From: Sipunculus nudus
Taxonomy: Eukaryota; Annelida; Sipuncula; Golfingiida; Sipunculidae
DNA: 64,000 nt
Reading direction: 5' to 3'
Assembly (NCBI GenBank): GCA_026874595.1
Contig: CM049315.1
Location: 10,976,664-11,040,663, forward strand
Under the pieces are notes generated by a model. It was given only the letters and a program-made list of their open reading frames with translations, searched no databases and was not told the origin of the DNA. Positions within the stretch are counted from its first letter, which is position 1, and the number at the start of each line of letters is the position of its first letter. Positions 1-11,445 of the stretch are shown here, in pieces. The position numbers and the translations under genes are program-made.

Positions 1-448
1 ACGCTAAACATGCAGACGTTCAAACCGAGTCTGGGACCATCTCTCCAAATATCGATTATTTATTTAGAATAAATTTGTGACCATAGTTTGCTCTGTTTTG
101 TGACTTACTGCCATCATTATTTAACATAACGCAAGAAAATTTACAACCTTTGAAACGCCCATTAAAATCAAACAAACCGTGAAAACAATTTCCCTGCGAA
201 AAATCAGCAGAAAAAGACTGTTTTTACAAAAAAAAAACAGATTGCTGAACCCCGAAAGAGATTAGAATTGAAAATTAAGGGGGATGAGACCATAAACTAC
301 CTAAAAATAAAGGTAAAGTATATAGGTGTTGTTATAGCAACGAGGGGAATCTGAAGATCTGATGCAGTTGTAGCGGATATAAGGTATTGTAAGTGGGGGG
401 GGGGGAGGGTCGAGGAGAAGGAACATTTCAAGCAATTCATCGCTCGGC
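1..448. other. Unannotated AT-rich DNA before the first tandem array
   Basis: No gene or recognisable repeat is visible. It holds a run of ten A near 228 and a poly-G tract at 395-405. The cassette whose 3' end lies at 2458 should have a 5' palindrome like those at 33280 and 37092, but I do not find one here. The left boundary of that cassette is therefore lost, diverged or outside the window. Confidence 0.6.
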
Positions 449-2458
449 AACTCCACCAGTCTGCAAAAACACATGGTCAATATCCATGCAAAGAATCATG
501 GTGATCTCTGCATTAGTTGTTTAGATACTTCAGCTTTTGTATCAAATTTTTCATTATTCTGAGGGATACTTCTGAGTCCTATAGCTTGAAGGATATGGGT
601 AACAGAGACCTAATTTCAGGTTTCCACGGACACTTTTCAAGGGTCTCCTTGCATGACAAGAATGAAGATTTTAGGTCCAGTTGTTACAATTTGTGCCACG
701 TTAACAGATGACAGCATCCTTAAAGGTCTCAAAAATAGAGAAAAAAATTCGAAAAATTGAATAAAATATAGGTTGCACAACCAGTCTGCAGAAACTGATG
801 AAACACTCCATAATCAATATCCATCAGTTGTTCAGATACTTCAGCTTTTGTATCACATTTTTCATTATTCTGAGGGAAACTTTGGTGTCCTATAGCTTGA
901 AGGATATGGGAAACAGAGACCTAATTTCAGGTTTCCACGGACACTTTTCATGGGCCTCCTTGCATTACAAGAATGAAGAATCTAGGTCCAGTTGTTACGA
1001 TTTGTACCCTGTTGACAGTTAACAACATCTTTGAAGGTCTCAAAAAATAGAGAAAAAAATTCGTAAAAATTTGAAAAAATTAGAGGTGGCGCAACCAGTC
1101 TGCAGAAACTGATGGAACACCTCATGATCAATATGTATGCCAAAAATCATGAAAATCAGTGTTGTAGTTATAAAGATACTGCAGTTTTTGTATCAAATTT
1201 TTCATTATTCTGGGGGGTATTTTGGAGCCATACAGCTTAAGGATATGGTTAACAGAGACCTTAATTTAGGTTTCCATGGAGACTTTTCATGTGTCTCCCT
1301 GTGTGTCAAGAATGAAGATTCTTGGTCCAGTTGTTATGATTTGTGCCCTGTAAACAGATGTTCATAACTTTAAAGGTCTCAAAAATTGAGAAAAAAATCC
1401 GTAAAAAAAACCCGAAAAAATACAGATGGTGCCACCAGTCTGCAGAAACTGATGAAACACTCCATGATCAGTATCCATGCAAACAGTTATGGTGATCTCT
1501 GCATTAGTTGTTCAGATACTTCAGCTTTTGTATCAAATTTTCCATTATTCTGAGCTGTACTTTGGAGTGCCATAGCTCATAGGATATGGGTAACAGAGAC
1601 CTAATTTCAGGTTTCCATGGAGACTTTTCATTGGTATCCCTGTGTGTCAAGAATGAAGATTCTCAGTCCAGTCTTTACGATTTGTGCCCTGTTAACAGAT
1701 GTTTTATATTTTAAAGGTCTCAAAAATAGAGAAAACAATTCGTAAAAAATAAAAAAATAAAGGTGGCGCCACTAGTCTACAGAAACTGATGAAACATCTC
1801 ATGATCAATATGTTAGCCAAAAATCATGACCATCAGTGATGAAGTTAAAGAGATATTGAAGTTTTTGTATGAAATTTTTTACTATGGGGGGGGGGGGTAC
1901 TTTGGGGTCCCATAGCTTGAAGGATATGGGTAACAGAGTCCTAATTTCAAGTTTCTATGGAGTCTTTTCATAGGTCTCTAAGTGTGTCAAGAATGAAGAG
2001 TCTAGGTCCAGTCTTTACGATTTGTGCCCTGTTAACAAATGTTCACATTTTTAAAGATTTTAAAAAATAGAAAAAAAATTTCGTAGAAAATCGAAAAATA
2101 CAGGTGGCGCCACCAGTCTGCAGGAACTGATGGAACATCTCATGATCAATATGTATGCAAAAAATCATGACCATCAGTGATGCAGTTAATGAGATATTGA
2201 AGTTTTTGTATGAAATTTTTGACTATTCTGGGGGGGGGGGGGGTACTTTGGGGCCCCATAGCTCGAAGGATATGGGTAACAGAGTCCTAAATTCTGGTTT
2301 CCAAGGAGATTTTTCATGGACCTCGCAGAATTTAAAGTTACAAGTTTCTAGGTCCAGCGGTTACGATTTGTGCCAGGTTAATGGACGGACGGACAGACGG
2401 ACGACGGACAAAGGGTGATCGCTATAGCTCAGATGACTTACAGTCAGATGAGCTAAAA
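449..2458 (+). repeat. Tandem array of six ~340-bp units (cassette family 1) with 3' terminus
   Basis: The anchor CCAGTCTGCA recurs at about 455, 781, 1095, 1435, 1772 and 2113, giving spacings of 326, 314, 340, 337 and 341 bp. Each unit runs in the same order: CCACCAGTC, a CTGATG.AACA stretch, ATCATG, TTTTGTATCA, GGATATGGGTAACAGAG, GGTTTCCA, GGTCCAG, GATTTGTGCC, AAAGGTCTC, and an A-rich stretch ending in GGTGGCGCC. The last unit runs into a GGAC-rich tract and the tail described separately. Poly-G tracts of varying length at 1886-1897 and 2230-2243 sit at the same place in their units. Four units carry a 64-87 codon open frame, but frames are broken in others, so I read this as similarity between copies, not coding. 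Same family as 34140-34493, 37092-38369 and 52498-53403. Confidence 0.9.
2378..2458 (+). repeat. Cassette 3' terminus: GGAC-rich microsatellite plus conserved tail
   Basis: A GGAC/GACG-rich tract at about 2384-2410 is followed by GATCGCTATAGCTCAGATGA (2417-2436) and a tail ending GAGCTAAAA. The same order is found at 34453-34493 and 38295-38369 and, more decayed, at 53335-53402. The repeat of one terminus at four loci marks it as a mobile-element boundary rather than chance. Confidence 0.85.
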
Positions 2459-3415
2459 ACTAAATTTGATTAAACTCACTTTATCACTAACACAGTTTTA
2501 AATTAAATACATATCATTTAATGAGCTCGAGATCTTTAAAACAGAAATGAAATCGAATGTGCATCCAAAGTTTTGGCACAGATTTTCACGAAACATTTAA
2601 GATATTTAAAACCCTACACTGAAGCACTTTTGACATTGTTAACACCTGAAATCAACGTGTTCATAATATTTGGGGGCCCGCCAAATAATTAAACAAATTC
2701 AGCAAAGGCATCTGGCAGCGAGTGAGATAAGCCAGAGCTTTGCAAATGCCGTTTTGCAACAAGTGACCTTTCTACCTCTGCACAAATGCAAACTACCACC
2801 TTAGGTTACATGTTTTATTTCCGTTTGTCATCATGTGTTTACAAACATTATTGATAAACAAGTTCATACATCCTTCACAAAGGCCTTGTAAGAAATTTTC
2901 ACAACCATTTTTATTATCCTATTGGAATTTTAGTCACCTTAATACTTTAATTGCTCTCAGGATTATTAACTTTCAATGATTGGATCGATGTTTGTTCACG
3001 TTGTAATTGTTTGGACAGAAAACTTTCGTTTATGATGGTATTTAGGTTGTTAATACATTTTATATGTGTATTTTGGTTGAAATATGACTGATTATCTGAT
3101 TATATGATATGATCGATTTCCTGCATAACAGTAAAACCATGTAATGAATTAACCATAATGTTATATTATATTGAGCTTCGTTAAACTAAAACAAAAATCA
3201 GATATAGATGGATTTAAAAATATTTTAAATAAATTTTAAACTTAAAGTGGAACGCATGCATGTTATCTGTTAGACCTTAATGCAAGTGTGAAACATTCAT
3301 GTTGTCCGTTATGAAGGAGAAACTGACAGATTATGCCAAATTTGAAAATGATCTGAATTTTTATTTAATTTACAGCTTGAATACTGCAATAATTATTGTA
3401 AGCAGATGAGGGAAT
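2459..3415. other. Unique AT-rich DNA, no gene seen
   Basis: No ORF, tandem repeat or RNA gene is supported. The only local structure is a hairpin at 2667-2687: TATTTGG and CCAAATA separated by a 7-base GC loop. Its function is unknown. Confidence 0.5.
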
Positions 3416-3769
3416 GTGTTTATGCCAAAGAGATTTAGGAAAACATCATTTATCTGCTACCTCATATTTACTGGACCGCAACCAGATAAAAAGGAATCGC
3501 ATGGCTTTACTTGCAGAAGTAGTAGCTGGTATCATCACTTTGTGCATTTTCCAAGCAATAATACATGTATGATCACATACATGTATGATGCAGAATGTTT
3601 TATATACAATGGGGTGTTTTATAAGCTGTGCTTTGTTGGGCAGCTTTTTTGTGTGCTTTGTTGTGCCAAATATCTGTGAGGCTCTGGTCTGCCCACCCTC
3701 ATCGCTTCCGCCGGCCCTGTAACCTATTCGTTTTAATTTACCTAATATGTTCGAGGAAACAGTTATCAA
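3416..3769. other. Overlapping opposite-strand open frames and a 24-bp hairpin; no supported gene
   Basis: An 87-codon plus frame (3416-3679) and a 107-codon minus frame (3446-3769) overlap almost fully, as expected of chance frames. Neither has a recognisable domain. A perfect hairpin lies at 3562-3585: a 10-bp stem (TACATGTATG) with loop ATCA. The stretch 3681-3718 (GCTTCCGCCGGCCCTG) looks like part of a dispersed repeat, but I cannot name it. Confidence 0.35.
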
Positions 3770-4084
3770 AACAAGGACTGTATTAAGTTAGAGAAATAAT
3801 CTAATGCCCAGCACTGTTTGACTCAAAGAAACATTGAAGTGAAAGAGTTGAAGTTATTAATAGGGTTGAACAGATGGGAGAGGGCCAGCTCCATTACACG
3901 TTGTGGAATATTGTACACTTCCTGTCGTTAGTCGGCACATATATTGATAATTGTTTAATATGCAAAGTGGTTTAAGGAATACATTAAAAATAAATGAAAT
4001 AAAAAGTGTGGAAATTTTGAATTATTTCCCATAGTTAACAGAAATATATGATTTGAAAATAATGGGGAGGGGCAAAACTATACA

Positions 4085-4160
4085 ACCCCCCCCCCCCCCC
4101 AATCCCGAGGTTTGAACCCCCCCCCCCCCCCACACACACACACATACACACCCTAACCCT
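4085..4160. repeat. Poly-C tracts and (CA)n
   Basis: Two runs of about 16 C at 4085-4100 and 4117-4130 are separated by a short spacer and followed by (CA)n to about 4150. The CCCTAACCCT just after is too short to call telomeric. Confidence 0.85.
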
Positions 4161-6867
4161 CTTGGGCTGGTCGTTAAACATTGCACCCACGTGGCTTCAT
4201 GTTCAGTCGTAACTTAGCTGTAGGCGAATCTATGCCCGTACCACAAACCTGCCGCCTGCTTCCTCATAGATATTGGTGCGCCCATGCCGGCCAGACTTTG
4301 TTTTATTATTGCGTGTTACCGAGAAAACCCTGCTCGGTCCGCCGGCTGCTCCATGGCACACTTGCTTCACGCACGCCTGTTCCGTAACATAACCGTTCCG
4401 TAACCCGTTTGTCCGTACCTTAGTGTGTTTATTTCGTTACCCTCCTGTAAACATTTTCAGGTTGTACGTGTATCAACAGTCTCGTCACGGCAACAGGCTT
4501 AATAATTAGGTTTAGTGGAAAAAAAAAATGCAGCAATCTCATTGCTCTAGTCCACTCTGTACTGTTTAAAAGCTGAAATCGTACCCCAATTGGTGTACTA
4601 TAACGACCTATTTTTCTTCCAAGTCTGATAAAGCAAGTTTAGTGATGGGCTTATATGCGAATGTATGAATATAATTACGTGGCTCTTATCGTCAGGTCAA
4701 ACTTGATGACTGGTTATCCCAGTATTTTAACTGCAAAAATAACTTCAGGGGAACATCTTGTTGTTCTCGTTTATAGAACATTGAGAGGTAACATGAACAT
4801 ATTACCACAATATGTTGCTAATTAAAACTTAAAGTATTTTTTGCAATATCGATGTACATATGGCCACATATGGGATTCAATAGATCCTTTATAAAGTATG
4901 GAAAAGACATATTTCGCATGTGTTATATTCTCTGTTTATCTTGTGGAAACATTGTGTTCTAATAACAGTTATGTTATAAATTAAACTCATACACGCAAAC
5001 ATACTTTTGAAGACAAATTTATGAATGGCATTTTACTTCTTTACTTTGTTAAGAAGTCTGGGTTAAGATCACTAACCCGTACACATCTGCAGCCGTAACC
5101 TTGCAATTACATGTGTATAAAACTTTCATCATTTCATTCAGTAAAACGTTGGTTGATGTTTTGCCGTGTTAAAGCCGGGTATAAGCTATATGCTTATATG
5201 CCTATGTGCAATTATGAGTGAACAGGCAAATCTGCACTAACAATATTGTACGTTAGTTCACACGAGCTTAAATATAATCTGCAGGACGGCCGAGGCATAT
5301 CCTAAAGGAGGATCCTAAGTTTCAATTGTCGCCAATGAAAAGAGCGACAATGGCCGACATTATTTGATAGTCGATATGACTGACTGGTAGAGGGATGACC
5401 ATTATAGGACATGGCACTAGTCCACGCACGAACTGTTGTAAAATCAGGCAAAGCTAGATATATTAATAAAGGATATTTGCCTTCAGTTGTGTAAGCTTTC
5501 TTAACCAGACATTTCTGCATTTGTGTCCTGTTTAAAATCCTGCTAAAAATTGACCGTATAGATCATTAGTTCATATCTGACCTTGGCTGAAACATTCCAC
5601 AAATCAAATCAGTTAACTTATGTTACATGATATTCCCTTGAACCTTTGTCGTTTATTCATTCCCCTTCCCCCAGCTGGAAGTGATTAAGGTAAGACTATA
5701 ATAAAATGCGTCGTCCTATCCGTAGATCACAGGACGATGTTCTAGCAGCGAGCACTGCTGTTACATCGGTAAAAATGTCGTGTGCAGCTACCCTGACGTC
5801 ATGGGAAACACTAACGTTCCCTAAATGAATGGCAATGCAGTCGTTTTATGGATAGCCCTGAACTAAATATATAAACCTGGCATGAAGCATATGGAAAGAG
5901 AATGATACATTCTCCTGACTTCGAAGCCAGCCTATAAGAATGTCCAGTAAAGGTCTTAAGCACGTATTCAGGGTCGCTATAAACTTACATTTGAAAACAC
6001 ACCAAGGGAAAGCTATTAATCATTCGTTTTTAACGTTGAAAAGGTCATGAAATTTAATGGTAAAGTTTGAGTAGCTTCCAAAAGTAATATCCTCAAGGGA
6101 ATCGTAAATATGTTAAGTTTTATTAGATTCCTTCAACGAAGCGTCAGTTTTTATGACAGCGTTTCAGAGAAATCGGTTTTGAGTTCCTATCTATTCAGAT
6201 GCTGAGGCGATGGTTTGTTCTGTAATAATTTATTTGGCCGTTATATAAATCAATCCAAGCAAAAGTTTGGAAACGGCGCTGATATGCTTATTAACCCTGT
6301 GAAATATTAAGGTCTTGTGTAAAGAACCCTGGCAGGTGGCGGTGACTAAGAACCGGTACACAAGACAACAAATATCTCATCGCCTCGTTATAGCAAGGCC
6401 ACCTGCAGCGGTGACAGGTATATTACCATGAATAAGGAAATCATGAATATACGGCGGGCTGTTATGGTGGCCATTTTGACCAAATGCACTACTTCCAAGC
6501 CTTCAATGCCAGCGGGGCAAAAAGAGTGCTACCGGATTTCCACCGGTATTAATGTTACCGTGAACATTGTCACAGAATTACTTTGTTTCTAAATAACATT
6601 ACTATTAATCATTTACATTTTCATTTTCTTACCATAACGAAATTCTGAAAATTTTTATTAGGGTCTTTTCTTTCATTAGGTAAATCAGAATTATATGTGT
6701 TTCTTTTGAACAGACAATATTTGGTACAGTCTATTGGCGATACACCATGTTATTGTTTCTTTTATCTACAGTACTGTGCACTGTCGATTGGGCAAAGTGA
6801 AAACTAGACGACCAGAGGTGTACAGCTTGCCGGAACTGATGTTGAAACAGTCAACCGTTAAGCAAAT
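4161..6867. other. 2.7 kb of unique DNA, no gene seen
   Basis: Nothing in this stretch can be supported as a gene. The GC-richer part at 4165-4400 contains a 68-codon frame without a recognisable domain. 5690-5830 and 6300-6560 are local GC-richer islands with no repeat structure I can see. Short minus (5302-5520) and plus (6734-7006) frames look like chance. Confidence 0.45.
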
Positions 6868-7500
6868 AGATTATTCCATAAAGAAGACGAAGAGGAATAA
6901 AACGAGCCATAGTTTGTGTAATAGGACCAATATTGACAAAGATATGAGGAAAATAAGATTTTCATATGTTTTGGTGAATTTTACCTTGACACTGCCTTTT
7001 AAATAATATACATGGAACTTCCAGAAATCATTCTGATATACAATATGCGTAAGTTACAGAGTGAATCCCGCCAAACTATGGCCTGATAACTGCTATATGT
7101 CATGCGCAATAACAAGGAAGATGGCGACAACTTTCAAACAGACACACATACTGACAAAGTGACAAATCTGAGATAACAGATGAATAGATAATCTGACGGA
7201 GAAGGTGTAGAGGAACGAAATGAGCAATAGTTTATGTAGGTAGGATTGTAAGTTTGGAGATACAGCTAAAAAATCATATGCTGTGGTGTTTCGACTGCAG
7301 CGCCCCCTAGCCTTCATATTTCAAAAAAGGAAAAAAATCGAGGTTTTAGTGTAAGACATAATATGTACCAGTTTCAAAAGGATTCCTGCAAAACTGTGGC
7401 CTGTAGATTGCTAATTGTAAGATGCAAGAACCAAAAAAAAAAAAAACAGGCGAAATTGAGGACAACTGACAGACAGACAGACATACTGACAACCTGTAAT
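6868..7500 (+). repeat. Diverged tandem duplication, period ~318 bp, ending in (GACA)n
   Basis: Unit A starts at 6868 (AGATTATTCC) and unit B at 7186 (AGATAATCTG). They stay collinear through AGAGGAA..AAA.GAGC, ATAGTTT.TGTA, TCATATG.T.TGGTG, AA.C...GG.ATCC..CCAAACTATGGCCTG, and CATACTGACAA. Unit A ends in CAGACACACATACTGACAA and unit B in (GACA)n plus CATACTGACAA. This is the usual layout of a bivalve dispersed tandem repeat. Unit B contains the CTCF-like core at 7299-7310. Confidence 0.75.
7299..7310 (-). promoter_or_regulatory. CTCF-like core site (minus strand)
   Basis: The minus strand reads CTAGGGGGCGCTGCAG, which matches the core of the CTCF motif (CCANNAGGGGGCGC type). CTCF is present in many bilaterians. 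This is a motif match only, and it lies inside a diverged dispersed repeat. Confidence 0.3.
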
Positions 7501-7699
7501 AATATTCCCCACAAAGATGTCAGCAATTCTGACATTTCTTTCATCCGCGAAAGAAGTACTCATGGACAGAAATGATGCTGCTTCCAAAATTTTATCCAAA
7601 TTATGAACACTAGAATATACCCATATCAGTACCTGCATCCACACTTTTCTTCAATTATGAGTAAGCACTGACATGGCGTGCGCGTTTGAAATGCACTGA

Positions 7700-7872
7700 C
7701 ACCAATTTGGCGAGGGGTGAGATGTTCCGCGTCCAAAACCGTCCCAACGATTAACCCGCAACATGATTCACTTGTGCCAAAATTGCCGATATGGGCAGAG
7801 GTGAGATGTTCCCGGTCTAAATTCGTCCCCGCGGTCAACCCACAACAACATTCATTTGTGTTGACCTAGCGG
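7700..7872 (-). repeat. 84-bp tandem pair with in-frame 28-residue repeat
   Basis: GGTGAGATGTTCC recurs at 7716 and 7800, a period of 84 bp, with matching flanks (AATTTGGCGA/AATTGCCGAT, CGTCCCAACG/CGTCCCCGCG, CATTTGTG/CACTTGTG). On the minus strand the period keeps frame, and the translation repeats CCGL..GT.LD.EHLT...IG. The frame has no ATG near its start and an in-frame stop upstream, so I do not call a gene. It could be a relic of a repeat-bearing coding sequence or a simple tandem repeat. Confidence 0.6.
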
Positions 7873-8921
7873 ACTGCTTAGAAAAGGCCGACGCGTAGTG
7901 AATGTTTGGCAGACTATGTCAGGTTTGATTTGATTGGTTAGCGAGAGGAGATTCAGGACGACGTGGGCGCACTATGTGAGAATGGCCATGGCACAGCGCA
8001 TAATATTTTTATCGATTTTGAGGCCATTTCTTTACCAAACGCCTAAAAAATATAAACTCGTCCTTCCCCGGACCAAGATGCACCCTGCCACGAAGTTTGA
8101 CGACCGTGCGATCCCTAGCGTGCGAATGAATCCGGACAGACAGACAAACAGATTCCCGTGAATTATAGCATGATACTAAGATTTCAATGACACCGACGCG
8201 AGGGAACAGACGAGACCACAGAGGGGGAGGCAAAAAGAACCACGGAGAGACAGACAGACATCTACTGAAGTATAACTTTTCTTCAACTTGGTTCACGGAG
8301 ATAATAAAAAAAAGACTGAGTTGTCCCTTCATTGTGGACGTGGTATTTAAGAATTCTAAAGATAGCTTCTGGAAGACGAAGGGACGGATATAGAATCAGG
8401 TGTAGCTTGTCCTTGGGTCTGGCTTTTGTGTCATTTAAATGTAAGAGAGCGGCCATTTTGGACCACATCATTTCAGCATTGTTTGCAGTGCTCGCAGGCA
8501 AGGAACGGGCGAGTCTACAACAGATACTTTGTACTTTACAAGTACTTGACAAGGTTCAAAACACATATAGAGAGACAAGCAGCTGATTGTGGCTCATCAA
8601 GACGGCTTAACTACAAGAATTTCCTCGTAAATCGCCTGGTCACGTCACATGCTCTTTGAGTCGGGGTTTAATAAAGCTGGCTACAGCGGATCATCCGTAT
8701 TTACAACACTCAGGATTCCTGCGGCATTATGTGATCTAGGACACCTGACCTGATCATCTCTATATCAAAGGCGGCTGAAAATAGCACTTTTTCGCCTTTA
8801 GGCTGTGATACTTATAAGATCCGAGATTCAGAAATAAAAGAGTCATTTTATCTCATTGCACACGCAATAGGAAGTACTTGTATATCGATATTTAACTAGA
8901 ATATCAGCAAAAGCTGACAAA
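7873..8921. other. Mixed DNA with a dispersed-repeat 3' end at ~8040-8175
   Basis: 8080-8175 has the signature of a bivalve dispersed-repeat end: CACCCTGCCACGAAGTTTGA, then CCGGACAGACAGACAAACAG, then a tail with GAATTATAGC. The rest (8176-8921) holds overlapping frames of 68-107 codons on both strands with no domain. A short palindromic stretch, CAAGTACTTG, sits near 8538. Confidence 0.5.
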
Positions 8922-9134
8922 AGCCCTCAGCCAAAAGAACAGTGTTTAGAGGTGGTAACAGTAACAAGTACTAAATATCTGTTCTCACATGGATGTATAT
9001 CTGTACATGTCTCAGTTATAAATTTAAAATGGAGATCGAGGTATGTACCATGATTCATAACAATCCACCAAATGCTTCCTGAAAAATAAGCTTCTAAGTT
9101 TTATTCTATTATAAGCTCTGTGACCTTGTAAAGT

Positions 9135-9146
9135 AGGTCAAGGTCA
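9135..9146 (+). promoter_or_regulatory. AGGTCAAGGTCA nuclear-receptor half-site pair (unit 1)
   Basis: Exact AGGTCAAGGTCA, which includes TCAAGGTCA, the extended half-site bound by ERR and FTZ-F1 type receptors. A second exact copy is at 9438-9449 in the next unit. Binding is inferred from the motif only. Confidence 0.35.
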
Positions 9147-9437
9147 CCCATCTTCGAACATGAACGAGATTTTTGTCGATATACATCTTCACCAAAGAAA
9201 TAAAATTCCTATTGTGAATCCTTTTCGAGATATCCCGCTCACAAGCCAAAGTTGAAAAATCCGATAAAAATTCATTAAAAATCAGAAATTGTAGGTGGCG
9301 CCCCCAAACTTGTGCAGCAGTTACAGACCATCAGTCCCTATAATCATAGTAAGTATTGTGAAAATCCATCCAATGGTTCCTGAGAAATAAGCTTCTAAAT
9401 ATTTTTTTCTATAATCAGCTCTAAAATGTTGAAAAAT

Positions 9438-9449
9438 AGGTCAAGGTCA
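9438..9449 (+). promoter_or_regulatory. AGGTCAAGGTCA nuclear-receptor half-site pair (unit 2)
   Basis: Second exact copy of the motif described at 9135-9146, at the equivalent place in the next unit. It survives although the surrounding units have diverged. Confidence 0.35.
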
Positions 9450-9631
9450 CCCATCTTCGAACTTGACCGAGATTTTGTCGATATACATCTTTACCGAGGA
9501 AATAAAATTCTGACGGTGAATCCTTTTCAAGATATCCCGCTCACAAGGTAAAAGTTAACGGACGCCGGACGGACGGACGGACGGACAGCTTGGGTGACGA
9601 CAATTGCCCATCAGCCTAAGGGCTGAGGGCT

Positions 9632-10175
9632 GAAAAGCAATTTAAAATTATTCCAACTTTGTGCCTTTCATGTGATCGAATAAAGTTTTGGTTACCATAT
9701 TTTCTGTAGAAAGTGGTTATCATCGGTGATCGGTAATTACACCTTTAACAGACTATGTTAAAAGCATGTTCTAAAAGACGTTGTTCACACTTTCATACGG
9801 ATAATGTTGCACTGCAAGAACATCTGTCCCCCTGTGTTCGTTATTAATTCCTTCATTCCGCACCGCTACAGTAAAACAAGCGGCAAGCTGGACATGGCCA
9901 TGACAAGGCATCATATTAATTAAGACGAATTACGTTATATGTATCCCTATATGATGTTCTAATGTTCCCTCAAGTACACCCAATAATATGCTTTGACCCT
10001 TCAACCTATCAAACTATTCAACCTATCAGATTCTATAACCTGTTAATCAGATTTTCCGAAATTCACCTGGTGTCCTGACACGCTAGACTGGTTTTAAACA
10101 CGCGCGAATAAAGTTAAAATCCTATTTACTGGACATGAATGGTACAAACATAAACTTATGAACTTTAACTCTTTC
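9632..10175. other. Unique DNA, no gene seen
   Basis: AT-rich sequence with no ORF, tandem repeat or RNA gene that I can support. A short local repeat of CCTATCA near 10010-10030 is the only pattern noted. Confidence 0.5.
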
Positions 10176-10345
10176 AGTGGCTTAGATGGTGGCGCTAGGT
10201 ATTCTCATGGAGGACCCTGAGAAAACCGACAACCTTGGACGAGTCACTACGACTTACTCTCACAGCCACGCCGGGGATCGAAACTGGGTCACCAGCGGAG
10301 AGAGTCGAGCGTTTTACATCTTGACTGTCCAGGCCCCTAAATGGA
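10176..10345 (-). mobile_element. tRNA-derived SINE (minus strand)
   Basis: On the minus strand a tRNA-like head reads about 10341 to 10270: a box A-like CAGTCAAGATG, AAAACGCTCGACTCTC, then box B GTTTCGATCC (10275-10284, minus). About 50 bp further on is GTTTTCTCAGGGTCCTCC (10209-10226, minus), close to a central motif common in mollusc SINEs (GTTTTCTCCGGGTNCTCC). The order head, box B, central motif fits a SINE transcribed by RNA polymerase III. The copy is diverged and I could not define its 3' tail or target-site duplication. Confidence 0.6.
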
Positions 10346-10853
10346 CATAATCCTGTAATTTCGCCACATGTTGTAACTCATTACACTGTCAAGGATTTTG
10401 CCCAATGATAAAGGAACATATTAAATTCCAAATACGGTATATTCACTCAAGACACGTCACACTCTGCGAGCCTCTTAGTGGCTAGGTGTATTTGACAGAC
10501 ATAAAGCTGGAAAAAAAGCGTGCGGGTTAGCCCGCTGGCGCCCGGGTTATCACACTACAAAGCTTTACTGTTATCACAGGGGGAACACTGTTATCTGCAC
10601 ACAAACAAAATCCTACACAATTGTGACTGACGATCTAACGCCCCATGAGGATTCCTCGTCCTTTATCCTGAAACGCTAGAGGATCAAGATGAAACAATTC
10701 CTTATCATTGACGCCTAATTCATATCCTGTTTTTTTCCTTTTGTTTTTATCATTCTTCTATTAATAAGGGAGAATTTCACACACCTTTAAAGGAGGGACC
10801 AGTGCAATATAACATAACTTGAATTTGTATACAGGATTCTGTGGCTCAGGGAT
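10346..10853. other. Unique DNA, no gene seen
   Basis: No gene is supported. A GC-rich patch at 10520-10560 holds the short hairpin GCGGGTTAGCCCGC followed by GGCGCCCGGGTTAT. Confidence 0.45.
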
Positions 10854-11047
10854 GTCCACTATTCTAAAGACATATTAGTACTTTCTGTTACCATTTCGCA
10901 TATTTCTTGTTCATCTGATCTCTTAGATCATTCATTTTTTGAAGTAGATTATTTTAAAATTTAACATATTGTAGGTGGTGTCACCGGTCATGGTAAATTG
11001 TTTATATCTTCGATTAATGACGGACACTTTCTAGAAAAAATCTTATG
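10854..11047 (+). repeat. Duplicated segment, copy A, interrupted by 128 bp
   Basis: TGTCCACTATTCTAAAGACA and, after an interruption, ATCTTCGATTAATGACGGAC and TCTAGAAAAA(A)TCTTAT match 11446-11508, where the two halves are contiguous. The interruption (10876-11003) is flanked by ATAT on both sides (10872-10875, 11004-11007). It contains GTAGGTGGTGTCACC, close to the GGTGGCGCCACC core of cassette family 1. Confidence 0.8.
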
Positions 11048-11167
11048 GGAGATTAAACTCAATTATTTACTAAATTAAAATAAACGTTATTAACATAAAA
11101 ATATATCTTCAAAATAAATGGATGTACATCAATGATTTACTTGAATCTTGTGACAGGTACGCGTCTT

Positions 11168-11183
11168 TATTATTATTATTATC

Positions 11184-11224
<41 letters not shown>
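11168..11224. repeat. (TTA)n/(AT)n microsatellite
   Basis: About five TTA repeats are followed by an uninterrupted (AT)n run to 11224. Confidence 0.95.
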
Positions 11225-11227
<3 letters not shown>

Positions 11228-11445
11228 GAGCATTGTATGAAAAATAGCATATTGACATAGGTATAAGGAAAGGTCCTAATAATTTCGCAGTTTGTACAGA
11301 AATGTGTCGATTTTCAAAAATAAAATAGAACATAGGTTGTGATGCTCTGATAAAATGAACATGTAACCACAATATGTATTATCAACAAAGATAAATACTA
11401 TGCCACGCAAATGCCAGATTTACGTGTGCGCTTCATATCCAGTTC

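Larger units (their letters stand above)
8922..9631 (+). mobile_element. Inverted-repeat-bounded cassette (family 2) with two ~300-bp units
   Basis: An 11-bp perfect inverted repeat bounds the element: AGCCCTCAGCC at 8922-8932 and GGCTGAGGGCT at 9621-9631. Inside are two collinear units of about 300 bp (roughly 9030-9290 and 9291-9555). Both contain AAATAAGCTTCTAA, AGGTCAAGGTCACCCATCTT, GTCGATATACATCTT and GAGATATCCCGCTCACAAG or near variants. After unit 2 comes (GGAC)n at about 9560-9590 and a tail with GGTGACGACAATTGCCC. No coding capacity is visible, so it is a non-autonomous element. Target-site duplications were not evident. Confidence 0.75.

Noticed and set aside
4105-4120. Box B-like GGTTCAAACC on the minus strand
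   Set aside because: No box A or tRNA fold; it lies between poly-G tracts on that strand.
4148-4160. CCCTAACCCT telomere-like word (also near 19588)
   Set aside because: Less than two full repeats.
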